Source of the DNA: Paralithodes platypus
Lineage: Eukaryota > Arthropoda > Malacostraca > Decapoda > Lithodidae
Length of the DNA stretch: 64,000 bases
Reading direction: 5' to 3'
Assembly: GCA_032716605.1 (NCBI GenBank)
Contig: CM064495.1
Coordinates: 25,079,760 to 25,143,759 of the forward strand
Both the position numbers and the translations under genes were made by a program. The notes below the pieces were generated by a model, which had not been told where the DNA came from, searched no databases, and saw only the letters and a list, made by a program, of their open reading frames with translations. The first letter of the stretch is position 1, and every line of letters begins with the position of its first letter. Of this stretch, positions 52,846 to 62,816 are shown piece by piece.

Positions 52846-52915
52846 TGGGGCCCTCCCGACCATCCCCTTCCCATTCGTTGATGTATTAAGGATTTTGGTT
52901 ACTTGATATGTCAGT

Positions 52916-53270
52916 GAAGGAAGAATGACGCCTGAGTCAGCGTCTGGTCAAAGATCCACACAAGTACATCCACGATATTATGGAAAGTTTATTGAATAGT
53001 TATTCTTATTTTCTTTTTCTTTTTATATTTTACGAAGTTTTTTCGTAGTGAGAACCCAATTCATAATGACTGAAGCCATGAGTGAGGTCACGTGCGCTCA
53101 TGATGAAGGCTCCTCATATTTTAGATGCTCTGCGTGGTAGATTCAAAACTACGGCGGATGGGTGTTTGAAGAGGGTGCCTTATGTAATAGGCATGTTCGT
53201 CAATGATTACGGGGCCACTACTAAATATTAGGTTTTCTTTATCTCCTTACAGGAGTCAAACCTATAATTT
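52916..53270 (-). repeat. DIRS-A right inverted terminal repeat
   Basis: Reverse complement of the left repeat, plus about 50 extra outer bases (CTTTATCTCCTTACAGGAG) shared only with the internal complementary region. Confidence 0.92.
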
Positions 53271-53527
53271 AGTTTGTTGTATGTATCAATCACTTCTTTC
53301 AGCACATATATGCATTGGTCTGTGCCGTGATTTTTCTTAAAGCCAAACTGATTGCTGCTGGTGACAATATATGCAGACATTCTTTCTAGCATTATCATTT
53401 CAACTACCTTACTCACCACACTAGCAAGTGCTACTGGGCGGTAGTTGTCTTTAGCTGTAATTTTACCTGATTTATCTTTAATGACAGGAACAAGTATTAC
53501 GGATATCATAGACTCCGGCAGGACACC
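53271..53527 (-). pseudogene. LINE-G1 reverse transcriptase, N-terminal part
   Basis: The minus strand encodes MISVILVPVIKDKSGKITA, DNYRPVALASVVSKVVEM, ERMSAYIVTSSNQFGFKK, GTDQCIYVLKEVIDTYNKL, the fingers part of the RT. It matches LINE-G2 (60913-61165) almost base for base. It ends at GGACACC (53527), where copy 2 goes on, so copy 1 is 5' truncated here. Confidence 0.9.
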
Positions 53528-54157
53528 GGTACCGGCCAGGTTTGCCTTTAGGTCTCTTCGGCCTACCGTATCCTGGCGGATGGGGGGTAATCACACGTCT
53601 TCCTGCGGTCCTTGAACCCTCGTACAGTACACGAGTTCAGCATCCTGCCCTCAGCCGATGGGAGGGGTGAAGCTCCGATTCTCCGCCATCAGCATCGCAT
53701 CGACTCCGTCCCAAACTGGTTCCCTCTGAATGGAGGGAAAGGAAGCCTAAGTCCGGAGAAGAAGCGGGGAATGATGACAGAGTCTAGAGGTTGTGGACAC
53801 AACGTAGCAGCTGGGTCACGGCAGCGAGAGCATTGACCACTAAGGGTGACGTGGCGTGGGGAGGATAATGGCGGTATTTTACACAAGGGAGCATTACTCT
53901 AAATTTGAAAAGGAAAGACTTTCACATGGAATAACAAAAAAGGGGGTGACAGGATAAATTAGGCTTGAAAGTATTTAGATAGATTTGAGAATATTAGTTC
54001 TCCTCCTGATCTAGGCTAATTCCCTCTTTGCATAGACAAGGGTTACTTAACCCTTGTTAAAAGATATATTTCCCTTAAATATAGGGAAAAGTGAATGAAT
54101 GGGAAAAAGTCTTACAGTTACGTCAAACCTTACAAAAGATACTAAAAGGGAAAGTAC
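53528..54157. other. Unassigned sequence
   Basis: Starts with a moderately GC-rich part (53528-53870) with no motif I recognise, then AT-rich sequence. At 54024-54058 ACAAGGGTTACTTAACCCTTGT forms a perfect-arm hairpin. The right part may be gag or leader of the following Gypsy element, since the protease frame is open leftward from 54158, but no gag motif is visible. Confidence 0.35.
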
Positions 54158-54970
54158 ATGTCTCCCTGTTACACACCAAAAGGGGGAAGTACCATTTCTT
54201 CCCATTACACCCCCATATATAATCACCCCACCATTCAAGGGGTGAAAGCCAAACTCTTGATAGACACAGGAGCTGCCCGTTCATGCCTATTCTCTTCATT
54301 TTTCCATCATCATCAGGCCACTCTTGGGCCTCTGCAACCTTCCACCATCGTTTTAATTGATGCCAACGATGACATAATTCCAAACAGTGGTGAAACATCT
54401 CTCCTGTACATAGCTACAAACCTCCCTAACCACGGTCACCACCACCCTTTCATGATATTCCCCTCTAAAGAAGTCAAGTATGATGGATACCTTGGTTTCG
54501 ATTTGCTCACCTCCCTGTATGCCACCATTGACTGTGCCCACCGAATGATTAGATTCAACCCCTCACAAAAAAAAAAAAAAAAACAAGCAAACACGAACCG
54601 CGAACCTAACGTAACCTCAGACAGCCACCCAGAACTTAACGTAACCCAAACCATTCGCACCATCAAAACCACACAAGCTATAATTTTTAAATCCATTACG
54701 CTACCTCCTCATCATGAACAATGGATTCCTATCCTACCTACTTTATCAGGTGATGTAATCATCATTCCGAACCTCCAAAGCCCCTTTGATAGAGACTGCC
54801 TTACTGCTCCAGCCATCATGCTTGAAAAGTTAAATTGCATCAAGATAGCCAACATATCAGATCACCCCCTTACCTTGCTGAAAGGATTATCTATAGGAGA
54901 GCTAGAAAATCACGACGATGAATATCCTTGCCAGAAGATAAAGAATCCTCCCCCCCCCCCTCCTCCCTAG
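54158..54970 (+). pseudogene. Gypsy aspartic protease and following spacer
   Basis: Retropepsin-like protease: GVKAKLLIDTGAARSCLFS (catalytic D-T-G at about 54262), TIVLIDANDDIIPNSGETS and a closing KYDGYLGFDLL (flap and psi-loop G-F-D). It is followed by a lysine run from A16 (about 54570), an Asn/Thr-rich spacer, a second domain (LSGDVIIIPNLQSP) that resembles the region before Gypsy RT, and a proline run at the end. Open over 270 codons. The listed start is an internal Met; the frame is open further left. Confidence 0.75.
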
Positions 54971-56480
54971 ATTCCCCGAGATCCCTTCCCGACTAAATCC
55001 GCAACAAAGACAAGACCTACAAGACTTGATGACTTCATTACAAGACATCTTCGCCACATCCGGCCGCAACGTAGGAAAGCCCACTTTGCTTCATCACCCC
55101 ATTCACACTATAGGACCCCCAATTCGTCAACCAATCCGCAGGAAAAATCCCATTCAAAGACAAGAGGAAGAAAAACAAGTACACATTTTTTTAGAAACCG
55201 GAGTCATTAAACCATCTACCAGCCCGTAGTCCTAGTTAGAAAAAAATACGGATCCACCCGATTTTGTATTGACTATCGGCAGTTAAATGACGTCACCATT
55301 AAAGATGCAACCCCCCTCCCTAGAATTGACGACTCTTTAGACTCCCTACTAGGCGCCAAATGGTTCACAACTTTAGACCTCCAAGCCGGATATTGGCAAG
55401 TGCCCGTACTTCCGGACCACCAACAGAAAACGGCCTTCTCCACCAGTCAAGGAAAACTATTATAATTTTCCGTAGTGCCTTTTGAACTTTTCTACGGACC
55501 CTCCACCTTCTCACGACTCATGGAGTCTGTTTTGCAAAGTTTAACTTGGGAAACCTGCCTAGCTTATCTTGACGACATTATCGTGTTCGGGAAAACCTGG
55601 GCTGAACAATTGTAGCGTTTACGCCAAGTCTTTCAAAGAACCAGAGATGCCAACCTCAAACTCAAGCTCTCCAAATGCACCATGGCACAGAAGGAAGTAC
55701 AATTCCTCGGCCACATAGTATCAGAAGGCATTTCGCCTGACCCCACCAAACTCAAAGCCATCAGTGCTATCCCCCCCCCCCCCCCCCCCCCCCCCACCCA
55801 ATAACGTAAAAGGAGTCCGAGCTTTTTTAGGACTAGCTTAATATTATCGTCGCTTTGTAAAAGATTTTGCCACTATAGCTAAACCACTCCATGACCTCAC
55901 TAGAAAAGAAAAACCTTACCTTTGGACCACACCCCGTCTACAAGCCTTCCACACCCTCAAAGACCTCCTCGTAGCCGCCCCAGTTGTGTCATTCCCAGAT
56001 TATGCCCAACCTTTCCGCCTCTATACCAACGTGTCACAACTTCGCATTGGTGCAGTATTAGCCCAAACCAGAGAAGGAAAAGAGCACATCATTGCTTGTG
56101 CCAGTAGAACCCTCAACCCAGCCGAGGTTAACTACCGTACCCCGTGACAAAACGAGAGTGCCTAGGAATCATATGGGCCCTCCAACATTTCAAAGCTTAC
56201 CTAGCCAGAGTCAAGGTCACCATCATTACGGATCAACACGCCCTCCAATGGCTCCGGAAATTCGATACGAAAAATGCCCTGACAGTAAGATGGTGAGAGT
56301 CACTCGAAGAATATAATTTTGAGATAGCTAATAGGCCCGGGGAATTACACACTAACGCCGATGCCCTGTCTAGACTACCTTTACAACCTACTTCTACCTA
56401 CCCTCCCCAAGAGCATCCCCCTACCAACCCTCCCCAAGTACCTGACCCAACCCCAATCCGTGCCATTCACCATCAAGATT
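54971..56480 (+). pseudogene. Gypsy reverse transcriptase and RNase H (decayed)
   Basis: Fragments in order. RT: TLLHHPIHTIGPPIRQ, GVIKPSTSP, FVLD-like YRQLNDVTIKD, FTTLDLQAGYWQVPV (catalytic Asp), PSTFSRLMESVL, CLAYLDDIIVFG (active-site DD), FLGHIVSEGISPD, VRAFLGLA followed by YYRRFVKDF. RNase H: FRLYTNVSQLRIGAVL (the first Asp is Asn here), SRTLNPAEVNY, IITDQHALQWL, RPGELHTNADALSRL. Many stops (for example near 55228, 55460, 55614) and a C25 run at 55771-55795 disrupt it. Confidence 0.85.
55771..55795 (+). repeat. 25-base C homopolymer in the Gypsy RT
   Basis: Falls between the RT palm and connection parts, giving an artificial proline run. Slippage or assembly error is likely. Confidence 0.9.
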
Positions 56481-57300
56481 CCACTGATCAAATTCAACAG
56501 TTTTTATTACAACCATTCCAACAACAACAAAAACCAGATTGGATGCCCAGACATATCTTTTCACAGTTGCAAAGGAGAGGAGATAATCTCTACACCACAG
56601 AAGGGAAAATAGTCATCAGTCCCACCACAGCTCTCTCCAGCATGCAATCCCTTCATTCTCATAATGGCATTCACTTAGGACAAAGGAAACTTGTCTCCAC
56701 GTTTCAAGAAATCTATTGGACACCCTCCACCTACCTAACCGCCAAGAAAGTAACAGAAGCATGCCGAGCTTATGCCCTTGGTAAAGACAAAACCCAAACC
56801 CCAGGACCCTCAGGAAAAATTGTAGCATCTAAACCATGGCAATTACTCGCCGTAGATGTTATGGACCCCATGGAAGGTGTAAACGGATTTAAATACATAT
56901 TGTAATTACCTTCGTCGACACCTATTCGAAATATATCATAGCATGCCCTGCTAAGGAATACACTGCCTTTGCAGTAGCCGAAGCCATGTTGCAACACGTG
57001 TTCCCCTATTTCGGATTACCACAAGCTATCCACTCCGACAATGCCCCTGAATTCACCGAACATGTCTGGACCCAAATCTCCCAAATGTTCGGCTTCAAAC
57101 TCGGCCATTCTTCTCCTTATTGGCCACATGGAAACTCAGTCTGTGAGAGAAGTCACCGCACCATTGCCGACCAAGTCAGAACTCGGTTGCAACAAATGAA
57201 TACAACCGATTGGCCCAGCTAGGTACGCATCGTGCAATGGGGCATTAACACCTGTCCATGCCAAGACGACATCTCTCCCCATTAACGGATTTATAGTGAA
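56481..57300 (+). pseudogene. Gypsy integrase (decayed)
   Basis: HHCC-like region: LHSHNGIHLGQRKLVSTF (two His), with the paired Cys replaced or reduced (ACRAYALGKDK; one Cys remains). Core: WQLLAVDVMDPM (first Asp), IHSDNAPEFTEHVW (second Asp), HSSPYWPHGNSVCERSHRTI (catalytic Glu). Stops near 56905 and 57220 break it. It follows RNase H, the usual Gypsy order. Confidence 0.85.
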
Positions 57301-57924
57301 CCCCCCCTGCTCCAACCATTATGCCATCTCTCTGTTCCGTACAAGCCCTCATCCAGTTTAAATCAATCCCTAGTCCACCTCAAGAACCGATTACGACAAC
57401 TCCAATACCTGCAGATCTTAAGCCTGACGAAACACCCAAAGTCAACACCCACCCTGTAGGCGACCTTGTCATGGTAGCCCATCTTCTCGTACCCTCTAAA
57501 TTAAAGCCTTTGAAATTCTCGCAGTACCAAATTGCCATCAGGTCACCACAAATTACCACGGGGAATCACGCACATACCGTAACCACCACACCCAACCTTC
57601 ACTGAGAAATAACCCCCCATCATCACTTACACGGATGACGACATTCCAATTTTTCCGTCATCACCCACCTCTCCCCCTACTTTTCCTTCGCTTTCCCTCA
57701 TTCCCCCTACTACAGACTCTCCTCCCATCCTTCCTCTAAAAACTACCTCTTGACTACCAAGTCCTACTCAGAAACCATCTACCTCTATGACTACCAAATC
57801 TTCATCTCTTCTTTCTTCTAAAGCCATGTTCCCTCTCCTATACCAGCTAAGCCCTCCCCCCTCCCCAAACCCCCCCTCTCTCAATCTAAAACAAAACGAT
57901 TGTGTAACTCCCCTTCTTTGACCC
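57301..57924 (+). other. Gypsy pol tail and 3' untranslated region
   Basis: A Pro/Thr/Ser-rich low-complexity stretch with several stops. A possible integrase C-terminal trace (GDLVMVAHLLVPSKLKP) is at about 57460-57510. Confidence 0.5.
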
Positions 57925-58502
57925 TGTCGGGAATAGGGTAATGATCCCGACAGTTTTAGGTCCAATAGGACATTTGAATTTGGCGGTATCGTATCGCTTG
58001 TACGATTTCGGCTGGTTCTTTGTGTATTGTAGTTTATTCTTAAGTATAGGTTAAATATTAACTGTAATGTATAAATATCTACATCAGCTCTAGATGTATC
58101 ATGAAACCAAGTTATGGGTTATAATTATTATGAGCCGGCAGCCATATGTAATTTCGCGAAGCGATCGGACGCCGGCCCTTTAGTCTCTCAATCAACACCA
58201 TACAGCCAACATCCCCCCCCCCCCCCGGCTCTGACTCAACCCACACTTCACCATGTGCTACAAATATTAATCTATAACAATATTAACAACAGTCCTACAT
58301 CACCAGTCCTCTAAGCTAAGTTCATTGTATCGATATTGTATTATGTGAACATTCCTACATGTCATGCAATTGAATTAGCCGCGTGTGGGGGACTGGATTA
58401 CACCCATCGACTACGTCGTTGGTAATTATATTATAACTATTTGTTGGGATATTTCATGTACCAGTGATATACAATTTAACCTCTTTATCTAAATTCCCGA
58501 CA
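57925..58502 (+). repeat. Gypsy 3' LTR, 578 bases
   Basis: Starts TGTCGGGAATA and ends TAAATTCCCGACA, so the ends are inverted (TGTCGGGAA / TTCCCGACA). It lies directly downstream of pol. A GTCGGGAATAGG...GATCCCGAC stem is at the very start. No second copy in the window. Confidence 0.8.
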
Positions 58503-59303
58503 AATAATGGTCCTTCGTGCCCTAAGGCTTCCTTACCGTAGTACCGTTTTGTTTGCTTCCTTGACGCTTGTGGGCTTACAAATGGCTGCCGCCTCGCGCG
58601 TTGTTAGGCCGACTGCCGTTCCCTAGTTTAGACCCAGCTTCTTCCCTCGTGTTTTTTACCATTTAGGCGCCGTCCCTATCTTTTTTGGGGCTAGTTTCCA
58701 GATATTTTGGGCGTGTGTTCCTTGGCCTTTTTATGGTGGGTTAGCTGGGCTGGTGATTGGGGTAGGGGTAAATTCGTCGGGCACCATTTCGCGCTAGTAA
58801 TACTAGGCTAGGCTAGGCAGGCTAGGCCTGCAGGTGTCTGTGGTAGCTGTTCATTTCGCTTTGGTGGTGTGCCTGTGGTGTTCGTTGTGTTTTATCATGA
58901 GACTCATTTAATTACATTTTGCCGGTGGGGAGGGTTCTCATGTGACTCATTTAATTAAATTTTATAGCCTAGTTGCCTAATTACGGTCATGGGGTTCGGT
59001 CTCTGTTGATTCCTAAGCGATTGACAGCCAACAGATCTCATGATTGTGGGATGGGCAGCTGGGCTAGGCCAAATACCTAATACTAGCCTAGTCAGTTCTT
59101 TTCATTTACCCTTCTTTCTCTAGCCCTAGTTTGTTTCTGCTATTTGTCGATTTGCTCCATTAATTCATCCTACTGCAGCTAGTAGCCTAATGACCGTTTC
59201 CAAATTGGGAGTGGCAATGCTATTGCCACATTTTTTAATTTATATTAATTTGTGTAATAGTTGCTTTATAGTTTAGAGAGTTAATGGCCTAATAGACTTA
59301 ACG
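58503..59303 (+). other. Unassigned; possible leader or LTR of a BEL-like element
   Basis: No coding signal. CTAGGCTAGGCTAGG repeats are at about 58804-58828. TTAATTAAATTTT-type sequence occurs twice (58905-58920, 58945-58960). It precedes a BEL-like gag start, so part of it may be LTR, but I cannot set borders. Confidence 0.35.
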
Positions 59304-59534
59304 ATGACAGATTTAAAGAAACTTAAGATTGTTAAGGGAGGGATGAAGGGAAGTTTAAATAGGTGTTTAAGAGATCTTGATGAATTTTTATTAAGTGCCA
59401 CGGCTGATCAAATAAAGGGTAAATTCGCTACTGTTACTAAATCGCTAGCCACTTACGATAATTACGCTCAGCAGGTATATGGTTTATTGACAATTACTGA
59501 CGATGTGGAAGAAGAAATGTCGGCAGATCTTGAG
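59304..59534 (+). pseudogene. BEL/Pao-like gag N terminus (truncated by LINE-G2)
   Basis: The ATG at 59304 opens MTDLKKLKIVKGGMKGSLNR and continues as a helical, charged segment with DLDEFLLSATADQIKGKFA and TITDDVEEEMSADLE. The pattern (basic start, KG..KGSLNR..LD.F, then E-rich helices) resembles N termini of BEL/Pao gag proteins. It ends where the LINE-G2 tail begins at 59535. Short, so the family is moderately sure. Confidence 0.5.
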
Positions 59535-59556
59535 TAATAATAATAATAATAATAAT

Positions 59557-59930
59557 ACTTTATTTCAGACTCACACAGTACAGAGGGGACCATACTGGGG
59601 TCCATATATACCTTACAGTAACATAAATATATATAAATATATATAAGCTACTGTACATAGGCTACATAAAGTAAAAAGAAATTAAATAATACCCAGCTTG
59701 CTATCATGTAGTTCACAGCACTGCCTCAACCAAAAACAGTGGTCATCAAACTACTGTGTTACCAAAACCACTGTCCTAATTGTGTACAGTACCATGCCTC
59801 ACAACATTTAGCTTCCGGTACAGTATGTTGCTACAGTACAGTATAGGAATATCGGTACTGTACTGCACTATGAGGATCAGTACCGGTATGCTAATTCTGT
59901 AGAGTAGCAGACCTGAAATCATTACTTAAG
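59557..59930 (-). other. LINE-G2 3' untranslated region
   Basis: Between the ORF2 end and the TTA-repeat tail. It contains several GTACTGTAC/TACAGTA-type near-palindromes (for example 59785-59870) that are shared with copy 1 (39600-39860). Confidence 0.8.
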
Positions 59931-62816
59931 GTTAAATATAGAGCAACTTCCTCCAGTGTGCCTGGATCCTGGAGGTGTACACTATGCTTGGAGTTTGTAG
60001 CATTTTAATGATCCTGTTCTCAGAAGTGTTAAGGCGCTGAATGAATTTAGATGTTAGCTTTCTAATGAGTGATTTGTAAATGTAAGTTCATATAGGCACA
60101 TAGCGTACTTGTACTCTCATATTTTGAGAGCCCCAGAAACATTTTCATGATATTGTGATATGAGATACTTAGTCTATTCACTGTAATTTTCTTATAGTTC
60201 CACCATAGTTGTGCTGTATACATTGGTGAGCAGTAGGAGTTGAACAATGTTATTTTTGTATCCCATGTGCACATATGAAATTTTCTTAATATTGAATTTC
60301 CCTGCATGTAAAGTTGCCTTCGCTGACGACCCATATCCTCATCATCTGAGCGATCACATGAAATATAGTGTCCTAGATACTTTACTTTACTTACTTCTTC
60401 TATAATTTCTTCATACAAATGGAATTTAGGTAGCTTTGATTTCAATAGAAGGTTAGATTTAAATATTATGATATTGCTCTTTATAGGATTAAATTTGACT
60501 GAATGTTCGATTCCAAATTTTTCACATACTCTTAATAATTTATCCAGTCCTGCTCCAGAGGGCGCGATTAAGGCTAGGTCATCAGCATACATGAGATGAT
60601 TTACAATGGTGCTGCCAAACAGCACCCAGTGCGAGTCTTGTTCAGCTCCAGACTAAGATCATCCATGTAGACGTTGAAAAGATACGGAGACAATATCCCC
60701 CCCTGCCTAACACCATTGGTTACGGCGAAAGAGCCTGACAGGATGTTGCCCCATCTTACACACATTTTTTGATTAGCATACCAGAAAATAAGTATCCTAA
60801 CAATATAGCTAGGCACTCCCCTGTTAACTAATTTTTCAAATAAGGTTTTGTGACACACCCTATCAAAAGCCTTACTTGCATCAAGAAAACAAGAGAAAAT
60901 TGAGCTATTTAGTTTGTTGTATGTATCAATCACTTCTTTCAGCACATATATGCATTGGTCTGTGCCGTGATTTTTCTTAAAGCCAAACTGATTGCTGCTG
61001 GTGACAATATATGCAGACATTCTTTCTAGCATTATCATTTCAACTACCTTACTCACCACACTAGCAAGTGCTACTGGGCGGTAGTTGTCTTTAGCTGTAA
61101 TTTTACCTGATTTATCTTTAATGACAGGAACAAGTATTACGGATATCATAGACTCCGGCAGGACACCATGCGTAAATAGACTGGTGATGCAAGAACTAAG
61201 TTTATCTATTAACAACTTATCTGCATATTTAAGATGTTCTGCATATATACCATCCAGCCCACAAGCTTTATTTAGGTTAAGTTTTCTTATGGCATTCTCA
61301 AGATCACTTTCAGTCACTTTAATGTCTTCATAATTACTATCTTTCACATATTGAATTGCACCATTAGTAGACCTTTGGTTTACACTGTTAAGTAGTTCCT
61401 TAAAATGAGTTTTCCATAAGTCAGCAATGTTCTCTTCACCCGTAACCCCCTCAACAGAGTCAACACTGACAGGTAATGGTGTGTTACAATTTTGCATGGA
61501 TCTGATGTCCTTCCAAAAACAGTTAGTATCCTTTTCTGCCAGACTCTTTGCAAGGGCTTCCTTCCTTAATTGGTTTTCATTTTGCTTAATAAATCTAATG
61601 GCATATTTGGTCCTAGCCTTTGCTCTTTTGTGAAGTTCAAATATAGGCCCCTGTCTAGGCTGACCTACTTCAAGCCAATGAGACCTAGCATCTCTGGAGG
61701 CCTGATACAGGTCAGCCACATAGTCTTGCCAACCTGGCTTATTGAATGAGGACTTATATTTACGGCTATTAAAAATACTTTCCACCGCTTTTGATAAAGA
61801 ATCTATTATACTATTGTAAAATTTAATAATGTCCTTTCTGTGTTGTGCATCACTACATTTTGGATCCCTGCATTGTGCTACACCATTACCATCATATTGC
61901 ACCCTATTTAATAAGTCCTTGGTTTTATCACAGTACATTTGGCACTCTTCATTTGAGATTACATTCCATGGAACTTTTGCCTTGATGCTATTGCTAGTTT
62001 CTGTTATTTCCGGTGCTTTATTAATTTGGATTGTTAATTCTATAGGTATGTGGTCGTCATCCGTAATGTCGTATCTTATGGCCATTTCTGAGATAGAGTC
62101 ATGAAAGTCAGAGCTAGAGATTGCATGATCAAGCCACGACCTGGTCTCCCATGCTTCACTAAAATATGTATAGTTATTTTCTGGAAGCAGGTTTTTGGAG
62201 GACAAAATTAAACCTTGCTCCTCACAAAACCTTAACATATGTTTAGCAAACATGGAACCACCCAACTCGTGAGGGGTAGCATCCAATCACCTACCACTGA
62301 GTAACACGTTATCTCTAATTCAGAAATTAGGCCACCAAGCTCCCCTAACTTTTCCAAATAAAGTTCTTCATTTTCTGCACACTGATACGGTAAGTAAACA
62401 CAAAATATTGCAAATTTTCTGTGTCCCACTTCCAGCTGTATTCCCGCACACCAGCTTAAATTTGTCTCAATGGTTTTAATTACACTATCTAGGCACGATC
62501 TCCACATTATTGCAACTCCCCCTGGGGGGTGACCTGCCACAATACCATCACGTGTGTCCGTAGTGGAGACCCCGTACCCATGGAAATCTTTATCTAATAT
62601 GTTCAAATTACCTAAGTCCTGTTTTGTGTACCAGGTTTCCTGAAGGCAGACTATGTCACTGGTCCTTAATGTAGATACGATGTCAGGTCGCAACAGGAGA
62701 TTCCTCTTTGTTTTGGGGAGTCCTCTGCAATTGTATGAAGTTACTTTTATACTTGCTGCTGTTGTTGGTATCCCCTCCATTACTGCGAGTTGGATGGTGG
62801 TGTGCGATGCCTCCAA
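59931..62816 (-). pseudogene. LINE-G2 ORF2: endonuclease and reverse transcriptase
   Basis: ATG at 62816. Endonuclease: KVTSYNCRGLP (metal-site Asn), DIVCLQETWY (catalytic Glu), HPPGGVAIMWRS, FAIFCVYLPYQ, VVGDW with a frameshift just after, WLDHAISSSDF, DDDHIPIEL (Asp-His pair). Linker 61950-61340. RT: NKACGLDGIYAEHLKYADK, DNYRPVALASVVSKVVE, NQFGFKKNHGTDQ, CFLDASKAFDRVCH (catalytic Asp), NGVRQGGILSPYLFNV, YADDLALIAPSGAG (DD), VKFNPIKSNII. One missing base near 60617 and another change near 60079 break it. The clade is uncertain: the NCRG / Q-E-T-W endonuclease and GVRQGG RT are unlike the CR1 copies here. Confidence 0.9.

Larger units (their letters stand above)
40881..53270 (+). mobile_element. 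DIRS-A: DIRS-type tyrosine-recombinase retroelement
   Basis: It has inverted terminal repeats (40881-41187 and 52916-53270), an internal complementary region (52740-52845), gag, RT-RNase H and recombinase, all on the plus strand. It lies in LINE-G1 without target duplication, as expected of DIRS integration. A piggyBac-like element (47956-51508) adds 3.55 kb, so the element itself is about 8.8 kb. Only a few stops and frameshifts occur, so it is much younger than DIRS-B. Confidence 0.92.
54158..58502 (+). mobile_element. Decayed Ty3/Gypsy element with standard domain order
   Basis: Plus strand: protease, RT, RNase H, integrase, tail, then a 3' LTR (57925-58502). The 5' LTR and a recognisable gag are absent. 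More than a dozen stops and frameshifts make this copy older than the one at 30-35 kb, which also differs in domain order. Confidence 0.8.
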
